64,000 bases of DNA from Opitutales bacterium. GTDB lineage: Bacteria; Verrucomicrobiota; Verrucomicrobiia; Opitutales; JABSRG01. The notes under the pieces were generated by a model. It was not told the origin of the DNA and made no database searches. It worked only from the letters and a program-made list of their open reading frames with translations. The position numbers and the translations under genes were made by a program. Within the stretch, counting starts at the first letter, position 1, and each line of letters starts with the position of its first letter. Shown here in pieces: positions 54,226-64,000 of this stretch. The DNA is taken from the NCBI GenBank assembly GCA_028280845.1, contig JANQKZ010000020.1:21267-85266 (forward strand), read 5' to 3'.

Positions 54226-55527
54226 TTATATGCTCCCTTCAGCCGCTTTGGACGAGGGAAGACCAGACCGTGTAGACAGTTTGTTTTTGGGAAAGCAGAT
54301 ACGGGATACCGCCTCCTCAAAGTCTGCCGCCCCATCCAGGATTTCGATTTCCAGCCGTAAAAAGTAAAACGGTAGCTCGGTCGACCAACTGGGATCGAGG
54401 CGCACTGCATCTTTTTCCGTGGTCACCAGGCAGTCCACCCCGGCTTCCCGGGCATTCTTGTAAAACCGCCTTAATTCACCCTCGCTGAAGCGGTGGTGGT
54501 CCAAAAAGCGCTCGCAGTAGCGGATCTCGGCCCCATAGCGGATCAGCAGCGATTCAAAACTATCGGGAGTCGCGATTCCGCTCAAGGCGGCCACCTTTTT
54601 CCCTTTTAACCAGTCCAGCGGGAGGTCCTCCGCTTCATGAAATACCGGCCGCAGAAACTGAGGTTGGTGGGTACACTCAATGATATCCACCTCCGGGTTG
54701 TAGGCTCGAATCATCTCTCGGATTTCCCGGGTCGATTTGCCATCGCTCTTTGTAATGAAGACATAAGAGGCCCGGCTCAGATGCTCGATCGGCTCACGCA
54801 AAATACCCCGCGGCAATAGATTCCCATTCCCGAAAGGATTGGTTTTATCCACGAGCAGGAGATTGAGACGACCCTTTAGGGGGAGGTATTGGAAGCCATC
54901 ATCCAGCACCAGGGTATCCACCCCGAAGGTCTTGATCGCAAATCGACCTGCTTTGACCCGGTCCTTGTCTACAATCACATGCACCCCATATGGAAGAAGA
55001 TTGCGCGCCAACATGTAGGGCTCATCCCCGGCCTCCCAGCTGTTCAGATGGACCCTTCTCCCGTCGCTCACAATCTTCGGCGGGGTTTCTGCCGCATGGG
55101 TCAGCCAGCGCCACCACTTCTTGTAAGGCGGTTCCTTCTTACTTTTATACCCCCGGCTCAGGATGGCGACCGTCCGTCCACGTTGAGCCAGGCTCCGGGC
55201 AAATTTTTCCACCACAGGTGTCTTTCCTGTGCCCCCTACGGTCAGGTTACCGACCACCACCACCAGACACCCAAGGGGCTGGTTCCTGAGGACACGCTTC
55301 TCGTACAAGAAGAGGCGCAAGCGCACCACCCCGCTGAAGATGAATGAAACAGCTTTGAGGAAACCTCCAAAAAACCAAACCGCTCTTCCCTGAACTCGAT
55401 CATAAATAACGTCCGCCGTAAATTTTGCGAACTGGTCCAGTTTGCGCCCTATGTGATCGACCAATGCCTTCATGAAATCCCTCAGTCTGGCCGCGTATAG
55501 GCCTGACCTGAGTCTAGATTTAAACAT
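54226..55527 (-). CDS. lpxK: Tetraacyldisaccharide 4'-kinase
   Basis: This 433-residue protein phosphorylates the lipid A precursor disaccharide. Seen: P-loop [35 protein letters not shown], and [17 protein letters not shown] ending [14 protein letters not shown]. An N-terminal extension of about 50 residues precedes the usual membrane helix ([20 protein letters not shown]). Family length is normally 320-360, so both ends are longer. It shows that the organism makes lipid A. Confidence 0.9.
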   Translation of the reverse strand: MFKSRLRSGLYAARLRDFMKALVDHIGRKLDQFAKFTADVIYDRVQGRAVWFFGGFLKAVSFIFSGVVRLRLFLYEKRVLRNQPLGCLVVVVGNLTVGGTGKTPVVEKFARSLAQRGRTVAILSRGYKSKKEPPYKKWWRWLTHAAETPPKIVSDGRRVHLNSWEAGDEPYMLARNLLPYGVHVIVDKDRVKAGRFAIKTFGVDTLVLDDGFQYLPLKGRLNLLLVDKTNPFGNGNLLPRGILREPIEHLSRASYVFITKSDGKSTREIREMIRAYNPEVDIIECTHQPQFLRPVFHEAEDLPLDWLKGKKVAALSGIATPDSFESLLIRYGAEIRYCERFLDHHRFSEGELRRFYKNAREAGVDCLVTTEKDAVRLDPSWSTELPFYFLRLEIEILDGAADFEEAVSRICFPKNKLSTRSGLPSSKAAEGSI

Positions 55528-55602
55528 GATCCTGACGGTGCAATGATATTTCGCATCTAATTTACAGAATCTTTACCTGGGCGGCCGAAAAAAATATCTG
55601 TG

Positions 55603-55631
55603 TTGACGGATGAACCTCACCGTCTTTTTAA
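55603..55631 (+). promoter_or_regulatory. Candidate sigma-70-type promoter of the aminotransferase gene
   Basis: TTGACG (55603-55608) and TTTTAA (55626-55631) are separated by 17 bp and lie about 40 bp before the GTG at 55671. The -35 box is close to consensus; the -10 box is weak. Proposed from spacing and position only. Confidence 0.3.
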
Positions 55632-55670
55632 CGACACGCCGACTATCAACTCAAAAGAAGATCATTTTTC

Positions 55671-56750
55671 GTGAGCACTAAACTGTTTATTCCAGGCCCC
55701 GTTCAGGTTTCTGATAAAACCTACGCCGCCATCACCACCCCCGTAGTCGGGCATCGCAGCCAGGATTTTGTTGACCTTTACCAATCAGTTCAACCCGGCC
55801 TGCAGCGCCTTTTTCATACCAAGGATCCGGTATTTATCAGCACCAGCAGTGCCTGGGGAGTCATGGAGGGATCAATCCGCAACTTGACCCGGAAGAAGGT
55901 GCTCAATTGCATGAACGGAGCCTTTTCCGATAAATGGAATGATGTTTCCCAGCGCTGCGGGCTCTCGGCAGACTCCCTGAAATTTGAATGGGGACAGCCC
56001 ATTGCTCCGGAGGTCCTTCGCGAAGCCTTAGCCACCGGGGAGTATGATGTCGTTACGCTGGTCCACAATGAAACCTCTACCGGAGTTATGAGCCCGCTGG
56101 AGGACATCGCTGCGGTGTTAGGCGAGTTTCCCGAGATTATTTCGGTCATCGACACGGTCAGCTCCTTCTCCGTCGTTCCTATCCTCAAGGATGAATGGGG
56201 CCTGGATGTAATCCTGACCGGGTCTCAGAAAGCCCTGGCGCTGCCGCCCGGTATGGCCCTCTTCACCGTATCTGATCGCGCTCTGGAGCGGGCCGCTAGT
56301 ATAGAGGGTCGGGGCTACTACTTCGACTACCTGGAATTTAAAAAGAACCATGATAAAGGTATGACGCCGAGCACTCCCGTGATCCCACTCATCTATGGAC
56401 TCCGCTCCAAGCTCGAGGACATCGCGGAAGAGGGAATCGAAAACCGCTACGCCCGTCATGCCCACCTCAATAGCCTGGTTCACGATTGGGTCGCCCGGAA
56501 CGGGCTGGAGCTATTCCCCGTAGCCCCTGAATTTGCCTCCAGGGCGTTGACCTGCGTGAAAAATACCCGGGAGCTTGATATCCCGCATATAAATCAACTT
56601 CTTAGAGAAAACTTCAACTGCGTGATCGACGGAGGATATGGAAGGATCAAAGGCAAGACCTTCCGTATCTCCAATATGGGTGATGAAACCGAAGCGACGA
56701 TTTCGGAATTACTCGGTAACCTCGACCACATCCTGAACAACCTGCTTTAA
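55671..56750 (+). CDS. Class V aminotransferase (alanine/serine-glyoxylate type)
   Basis: This 359-residue PLP enzyme starts with GTG. PLP-binding Lys lies in ILTGSQKALALPPG, and the N-terminal FIPGPVQVSDKTYAAI and GHRSQDFVDLY are typical of serine-pyruvate or alanine-glyoxylate aminotransferases (SgaA/PucG-like). HNETSTGVMSPLEDI is the usual cofactor-stacking segment. A photorespiration-type role or serine/glyoxylate metabolism is likely. It lies 16 bp before topB. Confidence 0.88.
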   Translation: MSTKLFIPGPVQVSDKTYAAITTPVVGHRSQDFVDLYQSVQPGLQRLFHTKDPVFISTSSAWGVMEGSIRNLTRKKVLNCMNGAFSDKWNDVSQRCGLSADSLKFEWGQPIAPEVLREALATGEYDVVTLVHNETSTGVMSPLEDIAAVLGEFPEIISVIDTVSSFSVVPILKDEWGLDVILTGSQKALALPPGMALFTVSDRALERAASIEGRGYYFDYLEFKKNHDKGMTPSTPVIPLIYGLRSKLEDIAEEGIENRYARHAHLNSLVHDWVARNGLELFPVAPEFASRALTCVKNTRELDIPHINQLLRENFNCVIDGGYGRIKGKTFRISNMGDETEATISELLGNLDHILNNLL

Positions 56751-56766
56751 TTGAGTAAGATATACT

Positions 56767-59259
56767 TTGGATAACGATCTAAAAACCCTGATTGTCGCCG
56801 AGAAACCCAGCGTCGCCACCGATCTGGCACGCGCGCTCGGGAACATTAAGAAAAATGGCGATTTTTATGAGAACGAAAAATACGTCATCAGTTCTGCCGT
56901 CGGTCATCTTGTCGAATTATTCATGCCGGATGATATCGACAAAAAGCTGAAAGCCTGGCGTATCAGCCTTCTCCCCATCCTGCCCAAAAAGTTTGAGCTC
57001 AAGCCCATTGAGAAAACCAAAAAGAAATATCAGGAGCTGAAAAAGCTCATGAACCGCAAAGATGTCGGACAAATCATCAATGCATGTGACGCCGGGCGCG
57101 AAGGGGAACTTATTTTCACCTACATGTACGAGGCCGCCAAATGCAAGAAACCGGTCCAACGCTTGTGGATGGTGTCCATGACCAAGGGCGGTATCCTCAC
57201 CGCCTTTGAGGATTTGCGGCAAAATGAAGAGATGATCCCCCTTCAGTCCGCTGCGCGATCCCGGTCCGAGGCGGACTGGTTAATTGGAATTAACGGGACA
57301 CGGGTCTTAACCACGCGCATGTATGGTGCGCGAGGGCGCAACGTAGCTACCGTGGGCCGGGTACAGACCCCGACCCTCACCCTGGTTATTGAACGCGAAA
57401 AAGAGATCCAGAATTTTGTCCCCCAAACATATTGGAGGATCCTCGGGCAATTTCAGATCACCGATGGCAATTACGATGGGGTCTACCAGAAACCCGACTT
57501 CAAGAAATCCGAGGATGCCCCCCACGACCGAGCCGAGCGCATCTGGGATAAGGAAACCGCCGACCGCGTCCTCGCCGAAATCAATGAGATCGGGATGGCC
57601 CAAGTCGAAGAAGAGAAGAAGCGATCCCGCCAGAGCTCGCCTCGCCTCTACGACCTGACCACGCTCCAGCGGGAAGCCAATAACCGCTTCGGTCTCCCGG
57701 CCGGGAAGACCCTGCGGATCGCCCAGGCCCTCTACGAGCGCCACAAGATGATCACCTACCCGCGGACCGACAGCCGAGCCCTGCCCCAGGATTATCCAGA
57801 CACGGTGAAGAAAGTGCTCGGCGGCTTTGTTGGAGAATTTGCCGGTTATGCCGAAAAAGTGATCCAAAACGATTGGGTGAATCCCGCCAATAAGCGGATT
57901 TTTAATAACGCTCAGGTCAGTGATCACTTTGCCATCATCCCAACCGACGCCAAACCCAAGAAGCTGACCGCTGATGAGGCCAAGGTCTACGACATGATCC
58001 TGCGCCGTTTTATCGCCGTCTTCTACCCACCCGCAGAATACGACGTCACCACCCGCCTCTCCAAGTTGGGGGAGCATACTTTCAAGACAGAAGGTAAGGT
58101 GTTGGTCAAACAGGGCTGGCTCGAGGTGTATGGTCAAAAGAGCAGTGGAGATGGGGACCTCCCCGCCATCACCGCTCCCGATGGCACCCCACCCCAGGCA
58201 AAACTGGTATCTGCCGGGTTGGAGGAAGATGCAACGCGCCCTCCCCCACGCTATACTGAGGCCACCCTCCTCTCCGCCATGGAGGGAGCCGGAAAACTGG
58301 TCGACGACGAGGACCTTGCCGAGGCCATGAAAGAAAAAGGTCTGGGCACGCCAGCCACCCGGGCCGCCATCATCGATCAGCTGATTTACCAGAAATATAT
58401 CGACCGAGAAGGCCGCGAGCTGATCCCCACGCCCAAAGCAGAGGACCTCATTAATTTCATTGAGGCCGTCGGCGTAGAACAATTGACCAGCCCTCGCATG
58501 ACCGGCAACTGGGAGTTCCAGCTGCGTGAAGTCGAGCGCGGCCATCTCTCCCGGGATGATTTCATGAAGGGGATTGTCGACATGACCAGGGATCTCGTCG
58601 ACAAAACCAAGAACTTTGATGAAAAGGACGAAGACTTGCCGGATTCTCCCTTCCTTTCGCCCACAGACGGGAAGCCCATGAAGGAGTCCCTCCGGTCCTA
58701 CCGCTCCCAGGACGGGCAATTCACGGTGTATAAAACGATGTCGAATCGGCGCCTGCAGCCGGAAGAAATAGAAACCCTCCTGAAAGATGGAAAAGTCGGC
58801 CCACTTGACGATTTCAAATCCAAAGCCGGAAAGCCTTTCTCCGCGGTGCTCATTATCGATGAAGGCCGGGTAAAAATGGATTTCGGCAACGGAAGCGGCA
58901 ATGGCGATGACAACGGCCTGGAAGACCTCGACCTGACTCAGTTTGAAGTGATCGGGGTCGCTCCTGACGGAGGCAAGGTCTATGCGACCCCACAGGCCTA
59001 TATCAGTGAAAAGCGCAAGGAAGGCGACGATAAGGCCTTCCGCATGAGCCGCACCTTGCTTGGAAAATCCATCCCCGATGTCCAGGTTAAGAAACTCCTC
59101 GCTGAAAAGAAAACCGACCTGATCGAAGGGTTTCGCTCTCGAAAGACAAACCGGCTCTTTTCCGCTTTCCTCATCCTCAAGGACAATGGAGGTATCGGAT
59201 TCGAGTTCCCTCCCCGTGCACCCAAGAAGAAAACCGCGGTCAAAAAAAAGAAGGGCTAG
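56767..59259 (+). CDS. topB: DNA topoisomerase III (type IA)
   Basis: This 830-residue enzyme uses a TTG start. The Toprim domain has LIVAEKPSVA and DAGREGE (108-114); the catalytic tyrosine is Y331 in MITYPRTDSRAL. Two C-terminal repeat modules follow (about 620-715 and 755-815) that replace zinc fingers, and a Lys-rich tail (KKKTAVKKKKG). Topo III decatenates and resolves recombination intermediates. A long frame on the other strand here is a shadow. Confidence 0.92.
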   Translation: MDNDLKTLIVAEKPSVATDLARALGNIKKNGDFYENEKYVISSAVGHLVELFMPDDIDKKLKAWRISLLPILPKKFELKPIEKTKKKYQELKKLMNRKDVGQIINACDAGREGELIFTYMYEAAKCKKPVQRLWMVSMTKGGILTAFEDLRQNEEMIPLQSAARSRSEADWLIGINGTRVLTTRMYGARGRNVATVGRVQTPTLTLVIEREKEIQNFVPQTYWRILGQFQITDGNYDGVYQKPDFKKSEDAPHDRAERIWDKETADRVLAEINEIGMAQVEEEKKRSRQSSPRLYDLTTLQREANNRFGLPAGKTLRIAQALYERHKMITYPRTDSRALPQDYPDTVKKVLGGFVGEFAGYAEKVIQNDWVNPANKRIFNNAQVSDHFAIIPTDAKPKKLTADEAKVYDMILRRFIAVFYPPAEYDVTTRLSKLGEHTFKTEGKVLVKQGWLEVYGQKSSGDGDLPAITAPDGTPPQAKLVSAGLEEDATRPPPRYTEATLLSAMEGAGKLVDDEDLAEAMKEKGLGTPATRAAIIDQLIYQKYIDREGRELIPTPKAEDLINFIEAVGVEQLTSPRMTGNWEFQLREVERGHLSRDDFMKGIVDMTRDLVDKTKNFDEKDEDLPDSPFLSPTDGKPMKESLRSYRSQDGQFTVYKTMSNRRLQPEEIETLLKDGKVGPLDDFKSKAGKPFSAVLIIDEGRVKMDFGNGSGNGDDNGLEDLDLTQFEVIGVAPDGGKVYATPQAYISEKRKEGDDKAFRMSRTLLGKSIPDVQVKKLLAEKKTDLIEGFRSRKTNRLFSAFLILKDNGGIGFEFPPRAPKKKTAVKKKKG

Positions 59260-59426
59260 GGTCGGGTTTTTTGTAAATGAAGAGATTCCCAATCCCCAAT
59301 CATACCTCACCTTTTACAATTTTTTCCTCCATGAAAGATTTTTGTAGACGTACCCTAACCCGTCCCTTAATTAGCATTCCTAAATCGATCATCTCAAAGT
59401 ATTAATCCAGCTAAACAAGATCTGTC

Positions 59427-60461
59427 ATGCCTATCGCAACTCCTGCTCAGTTTAAACAAATGCTGAAAGCCGCCCAAGACGGCAGCTACGCCTACCCGGC
59501 AATCAACTGTACTTCAATTATCACGCTGAATGCCGCCCTCAAGGGATTCGCGGATTCCAAGTCAGATGGGATCATTCAGTTTTCCACCGGTGCGGGCCAG
59601 TTCGCCTCCGGCCTGAATAACAAAGACACGACTTATGGAACCATCATTCTGGCGGAGGCAGCTCATCGCCTGGCCGAGCAATATGATGTCGTGGTCGCTC
59701 TGAACACTGACCACTGCCAGCCCGAAAAAGCAGCCAGTTTTCTGAAACCTCTGATCGAAGCTACCGCCGCACGCCGAGCCAAAGGTGAAAACAACCTGTT
59801 CCAGAACCACATGCTGGACGCCTCCGCCCTGCCGCTGGCTGAAAACATGGAAATCTCCAAGGAATATATCAAACTCTGCGCCGAAAACGAAATCGTGCTG
59901 GAAGTAGAAGCAGGCGTCGTCGGAGGAGAAGAGGAAGGGGCCGCCGGATCCGAGGATACCCCGGAAGAAATGCTCTACACCACCCCGGAAGACATGGTTA
60001 CGGTCTACGAAACCTTGAATGAACTGGGGTCCTTTACTTTCGCGGCCACTTTCGGCAATGTCCATGGCCACTACAAGCCAGGCGCCGTCAAGCTCAGGCC
60101 CGAAATCCTGAAAAAAGGCCAGGCTGCCGTCATGGAGAAATATGGGGCCGACGCCGAAATGGACCTCGTCTTCCACGGCGGCTCCGGGAGCCTCCTTTCC
60201 GAAATCCGGGAAACCCTGGACTACGGCGTGATCAAGATGAACGTCGATACCGACACCCAATATACCTTTACGCGCCCGATCGCCGATCACATGTTATCCA
60301 ATTACGACGGAGTCCTCAAGATCGACGGGGAAATCGGCAATAAGAAGGTCTACGATCCTCGCAGCTATTTGAAAAAAGCAGAAGAAGGCATGGCCGCCCG
60401 CGTGGCAGAAGCCTGCAGCGACCTGCTCAGCAACGGAAAGACCCTCTTCGGCCAGATCTAG
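59427..60461 (+). CDS. fbaA: Class II fructose-bisphosphate aldolase
   Basis: This 344-residue class IIA aldolase cleaves fructose-1,6-bisphosphate to triose phosphates. Metal-ligand regions are NTDHCQPE, LEVEAGVVGGEEEG, NVHGHYKPG and VFHGGSGS, and NVDTDTQYTFTRP is typical of the yeast/E. coli-like class IIA. It is a single-gene transcript with a terminator directly after it. Confidence 0.95.
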   Translation: MPIATPAQFKQMLKAAQDGSYAYPAINCTSIITLNAALKGFADSKSDGIIQFSTGAGQFASGLNNKDTTYGTIILAEAAHRLAEQYDVVVALNTDHCQPEKAASFLKPLIEATAARRAKGENNLFQNHMLDASALPLAENMEISKEYIKLCAENEIVLEVEAGVVGGEEEGAAGSEDTPEEMLYTTPEDMVTVYETLNELGSFTFAATFGNVHGHYKPGAVKLRPEILKKGQAAVMEKYGADAEMDLVFHGGSGSLLSEIRETLDYGVIKMNVDTDTQYTFTRPIADHMLSNYDGVLKIDGEIGNKKVYDPRSYLKKAEEGMAARVAEACSDLLSNGKTLFGQI

Positions 60462-60494
60462 GCAGCTTTCCCTGTTACCCCATTAAACTGTAGG

Positions 60495-60531
60495 GCCGCT
60501 CTTCCACCCGGAGGAGCGGCTTTATCTTTTT
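60495..60531 (+). terminator. Rho-independent terminator after fbaA
   Basis: GCCGCTCTTCC (60495-60505) pairs with GGAGGAGCGGC (60510-60520), one G-U pair, loop ACCC, followed by a T-rich tract interrupted by A and C. It ends the fbaA transcript. Confidence 0.85.
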
Positions 60532-60603
60532 CACGCCTTTGTCATTGCGAGGAGAGATTCGACGAAACAATCTCAGCTTACCCTCCACCCTCACATCGCT
60601 CCA

Positions 60604-61212
60604 ATGGCTTTCACGCTCGAAATACCCAATAAAACCTACGCCGGGGTCATCTTTGATAACGATGGCACCTTGGCCGATTCCATGCCGCTCCACTACCAGG
60701 CCTGGCTGGACGCAGTCCACCGCCAGAATCCTGATCTGGAATGGCCCGTCGAGTTGTTCTACAGCATGGCCGGTATGAACGTCCACGAAACCGTCAACCG
60801 GCTTAACACCATCCTGGGAACCTCGCTGGACCCTTATCAGGCCGAGAAGGACAAACTGGAAATTTTTGAGCGAATCTCCCATCAGGTCGAACCCATCCCA
60901 CCGGTGGTCGCCTACGCCCGTGAGTTAAAGGAAAGGGGTATTCCCATTGCTGTCGGAACGGGAGCCCACCGTGTCGATGCCATCCTCACACTCGAAGCAA
61001 TCGGAGCCGAAGACATATTTGAGATCGTGGTCACGCAGGACGATGTCAAAAACGGAAAGCCCGACCCCGAAACCTGGCTCCTCTGTGCAAAAAAAATGGG
61101 GGTCGACCCCCAGGACTGTCTCGTCCTTGAAGACGGGGAGCTCGGGATTAAAGCCGCTGAAATCCTCGGAATGGACGTCGTCCGCATCCCGCATAATTGG
61201 CGGGACGCCTGA
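60604..61212 (+). CDS. HAD-superfamily phosphatase, beta-phosphoglucomutase-like
   Basis: This 202-residue protein has the HAD motifs: motif I VIFDNDGTLADS, motif II VGTGAHR, Lys in NGKPDPETWL and motif IV LVLEDGELGIKAA. The first Asp is the nucleophile. The cap domain and overall sequence fit the beta-phosphoglucomutase/phosphatase subgroup (YqaB-like). The substrate is a small phosphosugar or nucleotide, not determinable here. Confidence 0.85.
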   Translation: MAFTLEIPNKTYAGVIFDNDGTLADSMPLHYQAWLDAVHRQNPDLEWPVELFYSMAGMNVHETVNRLNTILGTSLDPYQAEKDKLEIFERISHQVEPIPPVVAYARELKERGIPIAVGTGAHRVDAILTLEAIGAEDIFEIVVTQDDVKNGKPDPETWLLCAKKMGVDPQDCLVLEDGELGIKAAEILGMDVVRIPHNWRDA

Positions 61213-61219
61213 TCCCGGC

Positions 61220-62050
61220 TCAGGGCAACCAGGGTGTGGGAAAATCCGGCTTCCGCTTTTCGAGATAGGCCTGTTTCCCTTCATGCCCCTCTTCGGTGAG
61301 ATAATACAACAAGGTGGCATTACCCGCCAATTCCTGCAGACCCTGCTGGCCGTCCACATCAGCATTAAATGCACTTTTCAAGCAACGAATAGCCAGGGGG
61401 CTATGTTGTAGGATATCCTGAGCCCAGGCCACACCCTCGGCCTCTAGTTGCTCCACCGGCACAACTCGGTTCACCAGCCCCATCTTTTCCGCCTCCTCCG
61501 CGTTGTATTGGCGGCACAGATACCAGATCTCGCGCGCCTTTTTCTGGCCCACAATGCGCGCCAGGTAGCTCGAGCCAAAGCCTCCATCAAAACTGCCGAC
61601 CCGCGGTCCGGTCTGACCGAAAATAGCATTGTCAGCGGCAATGGTCAGGTCACAAACCACGTGGAGGACATGCCCTCCCCCGATTGCGTAACCCGATACC
61701 AGGGCAATAACCACCTTGGGCATACTCCGGATCAATTTCTGCAGGTCGAGAACATTGAGTCGGGGCACCCCATCCTTGCCCACATAACCGCCTTTCTGGT
61801 CACCCCGCACGGATTGATCCCCCCCCGAGCAAAAGGCGTATTTTCCATCTGTATGAGGGCCTGCTCCAGTCAGTAAGACCACCCCGATTTCCGGATCTTC
61901 ACGAGCATCGGTAAACGCGTCTATCAATTCAATGACGGTGTCAGGAGTAAATGCATTGCGCTTGTGGGGACGATTGATCGTCACCTTCGCGATGCCACCC
62001 ATCTTCTCATATAAGATGTCGTTGTATACTTTGGCCGGGGTCCAATTCAT
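61220..62050 (-). CDS. menB: 1,4-dihydroxy-2-naphthoyl-CoA synthase
   Basis: I start at the ATG at 62050, preceded by an AAAGG with 9-bp spacing; a TTG at 62068 is also possible. The crotonase fold shows [48 protein letters not shown] and [14 protein letters not shown], specific for MenB. It closes the second ring of menaquinone from succinylbenzoyl-CoA. It is the last gene of the leftward men operon, 78 bp after menD (from the ATG chosen). menH and menC are not present between. Confidence 0.94.
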   Translation of the reverse strand: MNWTPAKVYNDILYEKMGGIAKVTINRPHKRNAFTPDTVIELIDAFTDAREDPEIGVVLLTGAGPHTDGKYAFCSGGDQSVRGDQKGGYVGKDGVPRLNVLDLQKLIRSMPKVVIALVSGYAIGGGHVLHVVCDLTIAADNAIFGQTGPRVGSFDGGFGSSYLARIVGQKKAREIWYLCRQYNAEEAEKMGLVNRVVPVEQLEAEGVAWAQDILQHSPLAIRCLKSAFNADVDGQQGLQELAGNATLLYYLTEEGHEGKQAYLEKRKPDFPTPWLP

Positions 62051-62128
62051 GGAAGTAACCTTTCTCAAATTCAGTCATCTGGCAAGCCAGAGGCCAGGAA
62101 TCAGAACTCAGAAGCCTGACACCGGCTT

Positions 62129-63904
62129 TCAGCTTTCCGCAACGTCCAGCTTCAGTCCGGCAGCTAACTCGCTCAATAACCGTTTCCGAAAGGGAACATC
62201 GGTTTGCGGATCGGTCTGTATCTCAATAACCCGGATACCCGGCTTACGTGGCTCTTCCATCAAGAGGGCGGTAAAGGCCTCCCAGGTCTCTGCCTGCATC
62301 AAGGGGACACCATGCCCGTGCAGAAAAGCCTGCCACTTAATCGACTGAGGTGTGAGAAAGAAATCTTTGAACCCATCCCGGGTCTGACTGATGGGTAAGT
62401 TTTCAAAGATGGCTCCACCCCCATTATTGATGAGCAAAATGGTCAACGTCCCCTTGAACCAGGGCTTGAGCAAGAACCCGTTGCTGTCGTGCAACAGGGC
62501 CAGATCACCGGTCAACAAAACAGCATGGTCTTGTTGATGGGTAATCCCAACCGCGGTCGATAAGGTTCCATCAATCCCATTTGCCCCTCGGTTTACGTAG
62601 ATGGGGTGGTGATTGTTGTTCGGTGCCCAGAAATACTCCGCATCTCGAACTGGCATACTGTTGGCAATAAAGACCGGTGTTCCCGCGGGAAGCACTTTGG
62701 ATAACTGCCATGGGATTTTCCCCTCAAACACACGGTCACACCCCCAGAAAGCATCCTGAAGTTTATTCTGAAACTGGGACTCCAGGGATTGCCAGATCCT
62801 GGCCCAGGCATATTCCGTCTTCCTGACAACAGGTTCCAATTGGGCAACCCACCCCTCGATGCTCAACCGGATCGGAGTTACCGGCCGGTTTAAGGGATCT
62901 CGATTATCATCGCTAGGATCGACCTGGTAAGTTATTACTTTGTATGTTTCCAACCAGTTCCGGAGTAGCTTGCTGGTCGGCAGGGATCCTACCTGAATTA
63001 TGGTTTCGGGTGCCAGGGCTTCGGCAATTTCTTTGTTTCTCAGGATAGTATCGTATCCACATACCAAATACGGATTGGAATCCGAGAAATTCCTCAATGG
63101 GGATAACGCATCGGCAAACACAGGGTAACCCAGTTTCTTGGATAAACCCCCTATTGCTTCGCAAAATGCCTGTGGATCCCCGGGAGATGCATGGCCTACC
63201 ACGATCAGACCATTAAGGCCCTCTGGGCAAGGGGGGGGCGATAGCCCTCCAGGATCTCCAGATACGGCCACCCGCTCCTCCTCCATAATGGCGCTCAAAT
63301 CAGACAAGGGTTGCAGGGCCGCCCCTTCAGTAGGATGAAGCGGATCTCTGAACGGAATATTGTAATGAATGGGTCCTGCGTTTCGGCTTGTCGATCTGGA
63401 AAATCCTTCAATCAGGGTCTGAAAGAGGCGCCGGATAGAGGCCTCCTCCTCCTCGGGAAAGTCCAACTCCGCTTCAAATCGGGGGTACCCGGCAAACACT
63501 CCGAGCTGGTCAATCGTCTGCCCGGAGTGACATTCCCGCAACTCATGGGGGCGATCGGCCGTCATGACAATGAGCGGGACGTGGCTATACCGCGCCTCGA
63601 TAACCGCCGAATAATAATTGGAGACCGCCGTGCCCGAGGTACAGATTAAACCCACCGGCCGATGGAACTGCTTGGCCAGACCAAGCGCGAAAAAGGAAGC
63701 AGAGCGCTCATCCAGGACAGGGAAAGCCTCCAGTTCAGGGTGATGGGAAAAGGCATAGGTCAACAAGGCCGACCGGCTCCCCGGGGAAATGACAACCTGT
63801 CGCATCCCTAAATGGACCATGGCATTGGCGATCAACCCAGCCCAGTAGGCATTCGTATTCGATAACTGGACCGCATCAAAATGAAAAGGTGTCGGATCGG
63901 CCAT
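62129..63904 (-). CDS. menD: SEPHCHC synthase (menaquinone biosynthesis, TPP enzyme)
   Basis: This 591-residue enzyme joins isochorismate and 2-oxoglutarate. The TPP enzyme family parts are visible: N-terminal PYR domain with VISPGSRSALLTYAF and ICTSGTAVSNYYSAVIEA, DRPHELRECHSGQTIDQ (MenD-specific), and the PP domain TPP/Mg motif GDLALLHDSNGFLL...NNGGGAIF. It starts 6 bp after the menF stop, so the operon is menF-menD-menB. Length fits the family (550-600). Confidence 0.95.
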   Translation of the reverse strand: MADPTPFHFDAVQLSNTNAYWAGLIANAMVHLGMRQVVISPGSRSALLTYAFSHHPELEAFPVLDERSASFFALGLAKQFHRPVGLICTSGTAVSNYYSAVIEARYSHVPLIVMTADRPHELRECHSGQTIDQLGVFAGYPRFEAELDFPEEEEASIRRLFQTLIEGFSRSTSRNAGPIHYNIPFRDPLHPTEGAALQPLSDLSAIMEEERVAVSGDPGGLSPPPCPEGLNGLIVVGHASPGDPQAFCEAIGGLSKKLGYPVFADALSPLRNFSDSNPYLVCGYDTILRNKEIAEALAPETIIQVGSLPTSKLLRNWLETYKVITYQVDPSDDNRDPLNRPVTPIRLSIEGWVAQLEPVVRKTEYAWARIWQSLESQFQNKLQDAFWGCDRVFEGKIPWQLSKVLPAGTPVFIANSMPVRDAEYFWAPNNNHHPIYVNRGANGIDGTLSTAVGITHQQDHAVLLTGDLALLHDSNGFLLKPWFKGTLTILLINNGGGAIFENLPISQTRDGFKDFFLTPQSIKWQAFLHGHGVPLMQAETWEAFTALLMEEPRKPGIRVIEIQTDPQTDVPFRKRLLSELAAGLKLDVAES

Positions 63905-63910
63905 GGCCGT

Positions 63911-64000
63911 TAAGTTTTGAGAGCCGGTAGCACCGCCTCCAGCTTTAAATTGGTTTCAGCCAACTCCTTTTCCGGATTCGACCCCGCGACGATCCCACTA
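63911..64000 (-). CDS. menF: Isochorismate synthase, C-terminal end (cut by window edge)
   Basis: Only the last 29 codons are inside the window: SGIVAGSNPEKELAETNLKL, then EAVLPALKT and stop. The GIVAGSxPExExxET pattern is the conserved end of chorismate-utilising enzymes, including MenF. The position directly before menD supports MenF rather than another chorismate enzyme. Confidence 0.75.

Noticed and set aside
57307..59310. A 667-codon frame on the minus strand
   Set aside because: It is fully antisense to topB, which has every catalytic motif; the antisense translation is low-complexity G/F/V/D-rich sequence.

Overview
The window looks like a chromosomal segment of a Verrucomicrobiota bacterium, probably class Opitutia (Puniceicoccales/Opitutales-like). 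This is inferred from gene content: several Tat-exported Gfo/Idh/MocA oxidoreductases, a LEPR-XLL giant surface protein, a family-B DNA polymerase and Gram-negative envelope genes (lpxK, TolC). No taxonomic search was possible. Coding density is high, genes read mostly as short operons, and many starts are GTG or TTG with weak Shine-Dalgarno sequences.

Region 1 (1-14.4 kb) is the most unusual. A giant repetitive surface protein, cut by the left edge, starts with a LEPR-XLL motif and is transcribed leftward. Across an AT-rich 650-bp gap, a tightly packed five-gene operon runs rightward: a TolC-like outer membrane factor, a small periplasmic HlyD-type adaptor, a GAF-domain membrane fusion protein, an M50/site-2-protease-like membrane protein with a PqqD-like N-terminus and an adaptor-like C-terminus, and a short SecA-like ATPase. 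No ABC or RND pump is present. My hypothesis is a dedicated SecA-like-powered export route for LEPR-XLL proteins.

Region 2 (14.4-18.9 kb) holds housekeeping genes (hisI, mog-like, a response regulator, deoD, OsmC, a tandem Usp), then hairpin repeats, a transposase remnant and tRNA-Ala(GGC).

Region 3 (19-25.6 kb) is a carbohydrate-related block: three Tat-type Gfo/Idh/MocA oxidoreductases, an orphan MalK/UgpC-type ATPase and an exported nucleoside hydrolase. Region 4 (25.6-33.7 kb) has polB, a frameshifted membrane gene, putA, a DapF-family protein lacking both catalytic cysteines and a broken TraB/GumN gene. Two long perfect palindromes with the same core lie upstream of polB and putA. Region 5 (33.8-41.1 kb) has two more Gfo/Idh/MocA genes, a sugar isomerase, a methyltransferase, rplU-rpmA, a LOG-family gene, a YhcH-family gene and a broken DUF167 gene.

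Region 6 (41.1-64 kb) is core metabolism and information processing: pheA-scpB, ilvD, pgi, a coiled-coil protein with a small lipoprotein and rsmI, a di-haem peroxidase, ppx, an RluD-type gene, an M29 aminopeptidase, an NMP-kinase-like protein, lpxK, a class V aminotransferase, topB, fbaA, a HAD phosphatase and a menaquinone operon (menF-menD-menB) that leaves through the right edge.
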